In this document: one piece after another, positions 1 through 5,627 of the stretch
Numbering within the stretch: the stretch's first letter is position 1
Layout: each line of letters opens with the position of its first letter
Origin: an uncultured Pseudomonadota bacterium
GTDB taxonomy: Bacteria > Pseudomonadota > Gammaproteobacteria > Burkholderiales > Burkholderiaceae_C
DNA: 6,508 bases
Assembly: GCA_900320815.1 (NCBI GenBank)
Contig: ONTY01000081.1
Span: 1-6,508, forward strand
Direction: 5' to 3'
Program-made: the position numbers and the translations under genes
Notes under the pieces: model-generated
Seen by the model: the letters and a program-made list of their open reading frames with translations, nothing else
What the model was told of the DNA's origin: nothing
Database searches by the model: none

Positions 1-2
1 GC

Positions 3-83
3 GAGCGCGTCATCATTGACGACGAATATCGCACCGTTGAACAAAAGCGCCTGCAACAACTCATCAGCGAAAACTGCCAGTAA
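3..83 (+). CDS. 3' end of an unidentified gene (5' truncated by the window edge)
   Basis: Frame 3 is open from the first base and closes with TAA at 81-83, giving a 26-residue C-terminus that begins ERVIIDDEYRTVEQ and ends LISENCQ. It is charged and looks helical. A strong intrinsic terminator starts 40 bases after the stop, which supports this frame over the overlapping frame-1 ORF that begins at 16 and runs through the terminator. The fragment is too short to name a family. It is convergent with lexA, so it belongs to a separate transcription unit. Seen: the open frame, stop and terminator. Inferred: that it is the end of a real gene. Confidence 0.6.
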   Translation, partial: ERVIIDDEYRTVEQKRLQQLISENCQ

Positions 84-122
84 GAAAAGCAGATTCGCCT
101 TGGCGCCCTGGCGCCCGCTCAC

Positions 123-160
123 ACCCCCGCTGCTGGCACTGGGCCGGGCGGGGGTTTTTT
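123..160 (+). terminator. Rho-independent terminator after the left-edge gene
   Basis: An 8-bp perfect stem pairs ACCCCCGC (123-130) with GCGGGGGT (148-155) around a 17-base loop. It runs straight into a T tract (155-160). It sits 40 bases after the stop at 83 and points in the same direction, so it ends that transcription unit. Confidence 0.85.
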
Positions 161-189
161 ATGGCTTGTTCTTGTTGAGGAGAGAAATC

Positions 190-250
190 ATATACTCCCT
201 ATGCTCTATTCTCTTTGCCCTTAGATATTGCCGGCAATCAATGGATACCC
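190..250 (-). repeat. Diverged intergenic repeat, copy 1
   Basis: Read on the minus strand from 242, this stretch aligns without gaps to 4380-4432. Counting by eye, 34 of 53 positions match, concentrated in three blocks at the same offsets. The blocks are ATTGATTGCC[G/A]GCAA (242-228; 14 of 15), GGCAAA followed by A.AAT at offset 23 (219-214), and AGTAT at offset 46 (196-192). A further GxGTAT block precedes the core in both copies, with one gap. The core overlaps a perfect 12-bp palindrome ATTGCCGGCAAT (227-238). It lies in AT-rich DNA between convergent genes. Function unknown; it could be a decayed repeat element or a shared protein-binding site. Confidence 0.4.
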
Positions 251-274
251 TTTAATCATCCTATAGATTGATTG
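235..274. repeat. Imperfect hairpin in the convergent spacer
   Basis: CAATCAAT (235-242) is the exact reverse complement of ATTGATTG (267-274). Inside it, GGAT (243-246) pairs with ATCC (258-261), leaving a five-base bulge (262-266) and an 11-base loop. The structure lies between the 3' ends of the left-edge gene and lexA. No T tract follows on either strand, so it is not a typical terminator. It could be an RNA structure at the transcript ends or part of the repeat copy at 190-250. Confidence 0.4.
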
Positions 275-291
275 TATACTTGCAGAGTATA
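275..291. promoter_or_regulatory. Palindromic TATACT-N5-AGTATA site
   Basis: This is a perfect 6-bp inverted repeat with a 5-base spacer, TATACT (275-280) and AGTATA (286-291). TATACT also resembles a -10 box on either strand, and TATACT recurs at 191-196, but I see no good -35 at the right distance. A dimeric regulator site is possible. No gene starts nearby, since both neighbours converge on this spacer, so its purpose is unclear. Confidence 0.3.
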
Positions 292-356
292 TGCATGTTG
301 CCTTTATATATGGCGGGTAATTTTCGTTTGATGTGAGGAGTATTCAGGAAAGCGCC

Positions 357-998
357 TCAAATGCCGCCGCAGCGCAGCAGGCCGACGGCGCGGCCTTCAA
401 TGGCAAAAGGCTGACTGCCGTCAATGGGGATGGGAAGGTAGCTGGGGTTTTCGGGCAGTAGGGAGATGCCCTCGCGGGTGCGGCGCAGGCGCTTGACGGT
501 GATTTCATCGCCCAGGCGGGCGACGACGATTTGTCCGCTTTGCGCCTCCGGAGTGCGGCGCACGGCAAGCAGGTCGCCGTCAAGGATGCCGGCTCCCATC
601 ATGGACAGACCGCGCACGCGCAGCAGGTAGTCGGGGCGCTCGGCAAACAGGCTGCGGTCAAGCCGGTAGTAGCGTTCAATGCACTGGTGCGCAAGGATGG
701 GAGCGCCGGCGGCAACGTGCCCAATGAGCGGCAGAGCCAGCAGCGTGGTGCGCGGCGCCTGGCTGGCAGCGGAGGCAAGAGCGGCAAGGCGGATGCCACG
801 GGCAGTGCCGCTGCGGAGTTCCAGCACGCCTTTGCGCGCGAGAGCGCGCAGATGTTCGGCAGCGGCGTTGGGAGATTTAAAGCCAAAGGCTTCGGCGATT
901 TCGGCGCGCGTGGGCGGGGCGCCGCAGCTGTCGATGCGCTGTTCAATAAAGTGCAAGATTTGCTTCTGGCGGGCGGTGAGTTTGACGGGGGCGCTCAT
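357..998 (-). CDS. lexA: LexA, SOS-response transcriptional repressor and self-cleaving protease
   Basis: LexA dimers repress SOS genes in the cytoplasm. RecA filaments on single-stranded DNA trigger self-cleavage and induction. The 213-residue product has the LexA winged helix at about 1-70, with [11 protein letters not shown] then the recognition-helix region [10 protein letters not shown] (41-50). The cleavage site is Ala97-Gly98 in HVAAGAP, the nucleophile is Ser132 in GLSMMGAG, and the general base is Lys169 in DEITVKRL. The cleavage-Ser (35) and Ser-Lys (37) spacings equal those of E. coli LexA (84/119/156). I chose ATG at 996-998; a TTG at 1046 would add 16 unconserved residues, and neither start has a clear ribosome site. 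Oddities are Ala47 where E. coli has Glu44 in the recognition helix, and Gly135 after the catalytic Ser-Met-X. It lies 111 bases after mutY on the same strand. Confidence 0.95.
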   Translation of the reverse strand: MSAPVKLTARQKQILHFIEQRIDSCGAPPTRAEIAEAFGFKSPNAAAEHLRALARKGVLELRSGTARGIRLAALASAASQAPRTTLLALPLIGHVAAGAPILAHQCIERYYRLDRSLFAERPDYLLRVRGLSMMGAGILDGDLLAVRRTPEAQSGQIVVARLGDEITVKRLRRTREGISLLPENPSYLPIPIDGSQPFAIEGRAVGLLRCGGI

Positions 999-1109
999 GG
1001 TGCGGGCAGGGAGTGGGGGCTGTGTTTTTTTGTCAGGCCGTGCCAAAAATTGTATGGAGTATTTTTTGTGGCATAAGTTGCACTTTTTATGTGGACAGGC
1101 GTCGTTTTT
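999..1109 (-). promoter_or_regulatory. mutY-lexA intergenic region, probable lexA promoter with weak operator candidates
   Basis: This 111-base gap holds an AT-rich stretch suited to a promoter. On the minus strand TACAAT (1054-1049) is a reasonable -10, without a good -35. It lies inside an inverted repeat AAAAAT (1045-1050) / ATTTTT (1061-1066). A CTGT...TCAG pair at 1020-1036 resembles an SOS box, but its CTG-CAG spacing is 11 bases rather than the 10 of the CTGT-N8-ACAG consensus. I see no perfect consensus box. LexA autoregulation is usual in proteobacteria, so a site is expected here, but I cannot fix it. No clear mutY terminator is visible, so read-through from mutY into lexA is possible. 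Confidence 0.35.
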
Positions 1110-2156
1110 TTATTCCTGCTTTTTGTGCATGGCCTGGAGAAATCGCCGGATGGGCGCAGGCAGACCGAGGGCGCCCAGCGCGACGGTGCTGTGCCAGGCG
1201 CCGGGGGCGGGCGGGGTGGCGCCAGCGGCAAAGGGGGCGCTGATGCAACAAAGCTGCAAGCTGCGGTGCGTGAGCAGGTGCGTGATGGGCGGCTGCTCGC
1301 GGGCGGCGGTGCGCACACCCTCTGGCAAGGCGGCGAGCAGGCGTGCGCGGCTGGGAAAGGCGGGCAGGCAATACAGCCCGCCCCAGATGCCACGCGTGGG
1401 GCGCTGGGTAAGCCAGATGCGCGTGCCATCAGCAGTGCTGGCGTGCAGCAGCCAGAGCGTGAGGCTGCGCCGCGCGGGGCGGGATGTGCGGACGGGCCAG
1501 CCCTCTGGCGCACCGCTGGCAGCGGCGGCGCAGCAGCCGGCAAGGGGGCAGGCACTGCACTGCGGCTGGCGCGGGGTGCAGAGCAGGGCGCCGAGGTCCA
1601 TGAGCGCCTGGGTGTAGGTGGGCATGTCAGCGGCACTTTGCGGCAGCAGGCTCTCGGCCAGTTGCCAGAGCTGGCGCTCGCTTGGGGCGTCCAGGGCGAA
1701 GACGCGCGCAAGGATGCGGCGCACGTTGCCGTCAAGGATGGGGGCGCGCTCATTCCAGCAGAAAGCGGCGATGGCCGCTGCCGTGGAGCGCCCGATGCCG
1801 GGCAGCGCCTGCAACGCTTTTGCGCTGCGCGGAAACTCGCCGCCGTGCTGCGTGGCAACGCACTGCGCGCAGCGGTGCACCAGCGCGGCGCGGCGGTAGT
1901 AGCCAAGCCCGCTCCAGAGAGCAAGAACGTCTTCCAGCGACGCGGCAGCGAGGCTGGCGAGCGTGGGAAAGCGCGCGAGAAAGCGCGGCCAGTAGTGGAG
2001 CACGCGCGCAGCCTGCGTCTGCTGCAGCATGACCTCGGAGAGCCAGACGCGGTACGGCTCTCTCGTGTGCTGCCAGGGCAAATCGTGCCGCCCGCTGCGG
2101 CGCTGCCAGGACATAAGAAAGGCGGCCAAGTGGCCGCCTCTGGCTTTATGGCTCAA
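1110..2156 (-). CDS. mutY: MutY, A/G-specific adenine DNA glycosylase
   Basis: MutY removes adenine mispaired with 8-oxoguanine or guanine, the base-excision step that prevents G:C to T:A mutations. The 348-residue product matches the usual length (about 350). It shows LPW then YRVWLSEVMLQQTQ with catalytic Glu41, the helix-hairpin-helix LPGIGRSTAAAI (about 118-129), and catalytic Asp142 in ILDGNVRRIL. The iron-sulphur ligands Cys193-X6-Cys200-X2-Cys203-X5-Cys209 follow, with an extra Cys208. A C-terminal NUDIX-like 8-oxoG recognition domain (about 225-340) includes HLLTHRSLQL. The start is uncertain. TTG at 2156 keeps the stretch HLAAFLMSWQRR that aligns with the family N-terminus before GRHDLPW, while ATG at 2114 would cut 14 residues. 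Neither has a clear ribosome site. It begins 20 bases after the GTPase stop, and a terminator-like hairpin overlaps its 5' end. Confidence 0.95.
   Translation of the reverse strand: MSHKARGGHLAAFLMSWQRRSGRHDLPWQHTREPYRVWLSEVMLQQTQAARVLHYWPRFLARFPTLASLAAASLEDVLALWSGLGYYRRAALVHRCAQCVATQHGGEFPRSAKALQALPGIGRSTAAAIAAFCWNERAPILDGNVRRILARVFALDAPSERQLWQLAESLLPQSAADMPTYTQALMDLGALLCTPRQPQCSACPLAGCCAAAASGAPEGWPVRTSRPARRSLTLWLLHASTADGTRIWLTQRPTRGIWGGLYCLPAFPSRARLLAALPEGVRTAAREQPPITHLLTHRSLQLCCISAPFAAGATPPAPGAWHSTVALGALGLPAPIRRFLQAMHKKQE
2113..2139 (-). terminator. Terminator-like hairpin overlapping the mutY start
   Basis: On the minus strand an 8-bp perfect stem AGGCGGCC / GGCCGCCT closes a four-base loop ACTT and is followed by TTCTTAT. 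It sits 38 bases after the GTPase stop codon, as a Rho-independent terminator would. With the TTG start of mutY the hairpin lies inside the mutY reading frame; with the ATG at 2114 it lies in the leader, immediately before the start. The T tail is interrupted, so it may attenuate rather than end transcription into mutY. The stem also falls in the untranslated leader or first codons of mutY mRNA and could affect translation. Confidence 0.6.
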
Positions 2157-2176
2157 GGGTATGGCGCTGCTGCCGC

Positions 2177-4129
2177 TTAGGCAGCAATTGGTGTGGCGGT
2201 TTGCGGCTCGCCTGCTGCGGGCGAGAGCAGTGCGCCGACGCTGGCGTCCAGTTGCTGCGCGATGTCTGCCAAGCTGGCCTCTTGCGCTTCAATTTCGCCG
2301 ATGCGCAAGTCCAGCCCGCCGGCAGCCCCTGAGATGCGGGCAATGGCGTCGATGCGGCGGTTGTAGGCTTGGCGCCGCTCACGCAGCTGCACGTCCACCT
2401 GTGTGGTGCTGGCCTTGTTCCACAGCTCAATTTCTCCCAGCGCTGCCTCAAAGATGGAGCGCACACGTGCCAGCAGGGCGCGGGCGAGTTTTTCGCAAAA
2501 CTCCGGCTGCGCCAGCCGCACCATGTTGCCCACGCCAAGGTACTGCAGATGGCTGTTTTCCACGGCGTTGAGGTCTTGCAGCAGGCGCGAGACATCAGGG
2601 CGTGCGACGGTTTGCAGCGAAAAGCCGTATTCGGTGTTGAGCTGGCGGAACGAGGCCTCGAGCATGTTGTGGATTTCGCTCTCGAGCGACTGCACCTTGG
2701 CAACAACGCCGCGCAGCCGCTCAAAGCCTTGGGCATATGACTTTTTGATGCCGAGCTTGAGCCCTTGGGCGCGCAGCGCGCCGGTCAGGTCAGCGAGTTC
2801 CTGTTTGATGGTGGTCGTGCTGAGCAGTTTGAAGACATTGCGCAGCAGCCGCATGTGCACCGAGCGCACAGCCAGCACGCTGGCGGCGCTGCGGTCAAAG
2901 CCGGTTTTCTCCTGCTCCACGCGCTCTTTCATGCGGCGGATGACGGCCTGGTTCTTGCCGCGCAGCCCGCGCAACTCCAGCAGCTGCTCGGACATCTCGC
3001 GGCGGCGCATTTCCAGCGTGCGTGCCGCCTGTGCCTGCAGCCCGCCAGTGACCGAGCGCACTGCGTCTTCGAGCATTTGCTGGCGTGCGCCCAGCACGGT
3101 GTGTCCCATCACATCTTCAAAGTGCGGCAGGCGGCTTTCGGCAAGCAGTTTTTTATCTCCGCGCACTTTGGCCAGCAGCCCCTTTTGTGCCGAAATAGCC
3201 AGCACCTGGTCATCTTCCAGTTCGAGGGTGCGCGCGGTCTCAGCGCATTGGCGGCGGATTTGCTCTTCAATCTGCGCCGGGGTGCTCAACTCGTCCCAGA
3301 GCGTGTCAATCTTGTTGAGCACCACAAAGCGCGCGCTGCTGGAACCCGTGAGCGCCGCCAGGTGCTCGTGCCAGATGGCAAGGTCAGACTTCGTCACTCC
3401 CGTATCCGCGCCCAGCACAAACACCATTGCTTGCGCTTGCGGGATAAGACCCACGGTCAATTCCGGCTCGGCGCCGATGGCGTTCAGCCCGGGCGTGTCA
3501 AGCACCACCAGGCCGCGCTTGAGCAGCGGGTGCGCCACATTAATAAGAGCGTGGCGCCAGCGCGGCACCTCCACCAATCCGTTCTCGCCCACAGGCGGGT
3601 TGTCTTGCGGGCGGTCATCGTGCCAAAAGCCCAGTGCGCGCGCTTCATCTTGCGGCACGTGCAGCACTTCGGAGACTTTTTCCATGGCGTTGGCCATTTG
3701 CTCGGCGTTGTTCACATCCAAGTCAATGCGCTCCCATTTTTCTGGCGTCATGCGCCACTCCAGCAAGCTCTGCGGCTGCAGCCGCGTGTGCACCGGCAGC
3801 AGTCGCAGGCAGGGGGGCACACTGGCGTCCCAGCCCAACTCGGTTGGACACATCGTGGTGCGCCCGGCACTCGCCGGCATGATGCGCCGTCCGTAGCTGG
3901 CAAAAAACACCGCGTTAATCAACTCCGACTTGCCGCGCGAAAACTCGGCCACAAACGCCACCATCACTTTGTCGCTGCGCAACTGTTCACAGAGCTGGTG
4001 CAGGCGCTCATCGGCACCGTCGTCGAGCAACTCGTGCTCTCGCAGCCAATCTCCCAGCTCTTTGAGACGGGTATCCATGTTGTGGCGCCATTGGCCGTGC
4101 AAATCAAATTGTTCGCTGAAGTCCGCCAT
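2177..4129 (-). CDS. Dynamin-like large GTPase
   Basis: This 650-residue protein belongs to the dynamin-type GTPases, which in bacteria are linked to membrane remodelling, membrane repair or cell-envelope functions; the exact role here is unknown. The GTPase motifs are in order. The P-loop is AEFSRGKSELINAVF (Gly66-Lys67-Ser68), with Ala61 in place of the usual first Gly. A switch I-like PASAGRTTMCPTELGW (85-100) follows, then DTPG (211-214), NKID (272-275) and SAQK (313-316). The remainder (about 340-640) is mostly helical with coiled-coil character (for example RTLEMRRREMSEQLLELR), as in dynamin stalks, and ends with an Ala/Pro-rich tail. I see no obvious transmembrane helix. ATG at 4129 is preceded by AAGGA about 12 bases upstream, a long spacing. 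It is upstream of mutY on the same strand and divergent from the WYL operon. Family assignment is firm; substrate and partners are not visible. Confidence 0.88.
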   Translation of the reverse strand: MADFSEQFDLHGQWRHNMDTRLKELGDWLREHELLDDGADERLHQLCEQLRSDKVMVAFVAEFSRGKSELINAVFFASYGRRIMPASAGRTTMCPTELGWDASVPPCLRLLPVHTRLQPQSLLEWRMTPEKWERIDLDVNNAEQMANAMEKVSEVLHVPQDEARALGFWHDDRPQDNPPVGENGLVEVPRWRHALINVAHPLLKRGLVVLDTPGLNAIGAEPELTVGLIPQAQAMVFVLGADTGVTKSDLAIWHEHLAALTGSSSARFVVLNKIDTLWDELSTPAQIEEQIRRQCAETARTLELEDDQVLAISAQKGLLAKVRGDKKLLAESRLPHFEDVMGHTVLGARQQMLEDAVRSVTGGLQAQAARTLEMRRREMSEQLLELRGLRGKNQAVIRRMKERVEQEKTGFDRSAASVLAVRSVHMRLLRNVFKLLSTTTIKQELADLTGALRAQGLKLGIKKSYAQGFERLRGVVAKVQSLESEIHNMLEASFRQLNTEYGFSLQTVARPDVSRLLQDLNAVENSHLQYLGVGNMVRLAQPEFCEKLARALLARVRSIFEAALGEIELWNKASTTQVDVQLRERRQAYNRRIDAIARISGAAGGLDLRIGEIEAQEASLADIAQQLDASVGALLSPAAGEPQTATPIAA

Positions 4130-4349
4130 AGCTGTACGTTGTCCTTTTTTGCGTCAAGAGGGTTGCGGCGAGGAAAGCCGCGCATGGTACAGCGGCGCCT
4201 GCACGTTCTTGGATCAGCGAGGGCAAGCAAATAGCGTGCCAGATGCGCTTGCGTGCGCTTTTCCCGCATTCGGCTGTTGCACTGCCGCAGCCGTAAAAAC
4301 GCTCGCTGGAAGCAGGTGGCAGAGGTGTACAGCCCACGCCAACAGCGCC

Positions 4350-4379
4350 ATGACCCAGCCTCTTGTCATTGAGTATAGT
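4350..4379 (+). promoter_or_regulatory. Candidate sigma70-type promoter toward the WYL operon
   Basis: ATGACC (4350-4355; TGAC matches the core of TTGACA) and TATAGT (4374-4379; five of six to TATAAT) are 18 bases apart. A transcript would start near 4386, giving a leader of about 200 bases before the WYL gene. A second TATAGT occurs at 4468-4473 without a good -35. This is a reading of consensus only. Confidence 0.4.
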
Positions 4380-4432
4380 ATTGATTGCCAGCAAGATAGG
4401 CCGGCAAACACAATCTATTTGGTGCAGTATCT
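4371..4432 (+). repeat. Diverged intergenic repeat, copy 2
   Basis: This copy matches the element at 190-250 in inverted orientation. The core ATTGATTGCCAGCAA (4380-4394) differs from copy 1 at one of 15 positions. GGCAAA (4403-4408) and AGTAT (4426-4430) recur at the same offsets as in copy 1. GAGTAT just before the core matches GGGTAT there. It overlaps the candidate -10 of the WYL operon, so conservation could reflect a regulator site rather than a mobile relic. Confidence 0.4.
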
Positions 4433-4513
4433 ATCAAGCCATCCTCTTTTTGCCAATGCGCATGACGTATAGTTGCGGCGTGCTGGCCCAGCGCGTCAAA
4501 CAAAAAATTTGGC

Positions 4514-4530
4514 GCGACATACCGTGTCGC
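4514..4530. promoter_or_regulatory. Inverted repeat, candidate operator upstream of the WYL gene
   Basis: GCGACA (4514-4519) and TGTCGC (4525-4530) form a perfect 6-bp inverted repeat around TACCG, ending 53 bases before the ATG at 4584. Dimeric winged-helix WYL regulators bind such sites near their own promoters, so autoregulation is a reasonable guess. On the minus strand a T run begins only six bases past the stem, and no gene needs ending there, so a terminator is less likely. Confidence 0.35.
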
Positions 4531-4583
4531 AGCTGGCGCATAAAGTGCACCCAAGGCACACGTTTTGACGCACCTTCGGCCAC

Positions 4584-5615
4584 ATGACTTCTCATGGAAA
4601 ATATGCTATTAACCCCCCCCCCCGACGGAGTGAGCCACGCGGCGCTTTGCAGCGGGGCGAAAAGTTCGCGCAGCGCATCTCGCACATCCTTGCGCTGCTG
4701 CACCAGGGCGGGGACGTAGACAAAAAACAACTTGCCGCGCACTTTGGCGTTGGCGTTCGCACCATAGAGCGCGACCTTTGCGATCGGCTTGCCGGCTTTG
4801 TCGAGCGCACCCCAGAAGGGCGCTGGCAACTGACCGCCGCCGCCCGCAGCACCATCCCCGCCACGCACCTTGACAAATACGCGCGCATGGCGGGCGTGCA
4901 AGACATCTTTCCCGACCACACCCGCCCCTGGCTCATCGGTCAGCTTGAACGCCCCGAAGCCGAACGCGGCCTGCTGGTGCACGGCACGCCGCAAGAAGAC
5001 ATCCCCGCCCAGCACTTTGCCGCGCTGCAAGAGGCTGTGCAGCAGCGCCATCCCTGCCGCTTTGTCTACAAGGGCAAGGCGCGCAGCGCGCAGCCCTATC
5101 GCCTCATTCACAAAAGCGGCGCCTGGTATCTGGCCGCCCTTGAAGACGGCGCCACGCAGCTGAAAGTGTTCAGCCTCGCGCGCATCCAGGCGCTGCAGGT
5201 GGATAAAAACGCCCGCTTTCGCCACCAGCAGCGCCACCTGGACTATCTGGCCAGCCAAAGCGATGTGTGGTTCACCCCCAGCGCCACCACCGTGCGCCTG
5301 CGCGCCGCGCCCGAAATTGCCCACTATTTTCAGCGGCGCGAACTGCTGCCGCAGCAAGACATATTCCAAAACCCGGATGGTTCACTGCAGATAACCGCCC
5401 GCATTCACCACCTGCAGCAGCTTTTGCCCGTTGTGCGCTACTGGATGCCACACCTGCGCATCGTGCAGCCCGGCGAATGGGAACAACGCCTGCTGGACGA
5501 ACTGCGCCAAACTCTGGCCGCGTGGGGCGGCGCGGAGCAAGAAAAACAAGCCGCCACAAAACCAGCGAAGAAGCCGGCGAAAAAACCCGCGCGCCCAAAG
5601 CGCGCCAAGCAATGA
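4584..5615 (+). CDS. WYL-domain transcriptional regulator with a poly-C tract near its start
   Basis: This is a probable DNA-binding regulator of 343 residues. An N-terminal DeoR-type winged helix spans about 28-80, with QLAAHFGVGVRTIERDL as the helix-turn-helix. A linker is followed by a WYL domain (about 141-215) containing PYRLIHKSGAWYLAA with Trp181-Tyr182-Leu183, and a C-terminal domain to about 315. WYL domains sense ligands, in several cases nucleic acids or nucleotides. The overall form recalls E. coli YfjR-type regulators from memory. A basic tail (about 320-343) repeats AKKP. The start is unsettled: ATG 4584 is in frame through 11 C (4613-4623) but has no ribosome site, and ATG 4594 and 4603 are out of frame with the current tract. 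TTG 4647, after the tract, is a third choice. It lies 12 bases before the next gene and heads the operon, so it likely controls that operon. Confidence 0.88.
   Translation: MTSHGKYAINPPPRRSEPRGALQRGEKFAQRISHILALLHQGGDVDKKQLAAHFGVGVRTIERDLCDRLAGFVERTPEGRWQLTAAARSTIPATHLDKYARMAGVQDIFPDHTRPWLIGQLERPEAERGLLVHGTPQEDIPAQHFAALQEAVQQRHPCRFVYKGKARSAQPYRLIHKSGAWYLAALEDGATQLKVFSLARIQALQVDKNARFRHQQRHLDYLASQSDVWFTPSATTVRLRAAPEIAHYFQRRELLPQQDIFQNPDGSLQITARIHHLQQLLPVVRYWMPHLRIVQPGEWEQRLLDELRQTLAAWGGAEQEKQAATKPAKKPAKKPARPKRAKQ
4613..4623 (+). repeat. Homopolymer of 11 C inside the WYL gene start
   Basis: Eleven consecutive C bases encode the end of Asn10 through Pro11-13 and the first base of Arg14 when translation begins at 4584. 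Long C tracts change length by slipped-strand mispairing and drive phase variation in several bacterial groups. With 11 C, ATG 4584 reads into the helix-turn-helix, while ATG 4594 and 4603 stop at TAG 4717-4719. With 12 or 9 C the latter two would read through instead. A sequencing or assembly length error is a real alternative. Confidence 0.9.
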
Positions 5616-5627
5616 GGGGGAAGCGCC

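Larger units (their letters stand above)
4130..4583. other. Divergent intergenic region without a convincing gene
   Basis: This gap separates the starts of the minus-strand GTPase and the plus-strand WYL regulator, so it should hold both promoters. Bases 4130-4350 are GC-rich and I see nothing definite in them beyond the GTPase leader, which includes AAGGA. Bases 4360-4480 are AT-richer and carry a plausible plus-strand promoter and a copy of the intergenic repeat. Bases 4514-4530 carry an inverted repeat. Short ORFs here (such as 4363-4587 + and 3964-4269 -) lack ribosome sites and recognisable protein features. No tRNA or known RNA was recognised. Confidence 0.6.

Noticed and set aside
16..255. 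Plus-strand 79-codon ORF at the left edge
   Set aside because: It starts inside the frame-3 gene end, reads through a strong terminator and has no ribosome site.
1020..1036. Standard SOS box in the lexA leader
   Set aside because: The CTG and CAG halves are 11 bases apart rather than 10, so it does not meet the consensus. It is reported only as a weak candidate.
1089..2180. Long plus-strand ORF (363 aa) opposite mutY
   Set aside because: Its translation is Gly/Ala/Arg-rich and lacks family features, while the minus strand encodes a complete MutY with all catalytic residues. GC-rich genes commonly leave open antisense frames.
2403..4234. Long plus-strand ORFs (2403-3896 and 2765-4234) opposite the GTPase
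   Set aside because: Both are low-complexity shadows of the GTPase gene. The minus frame has ordered P-loop, DTPG and NKID motifs.
4457..4471. dif-like half site, TGCGCATGACGTATA
   Set aside because: It matches the left arm and centre of E. coli dif as remembered at 13 of 15 positions, but the right arm that follows does not match, so a Xer site is not supported.
4363..4587. Plus-strand 74-codon ORF in the divergent region
   Set aside because: It has no ribosome site and no recognisable domain, and its composition looks non-coding. It overlaps the probable promoter and operator area.
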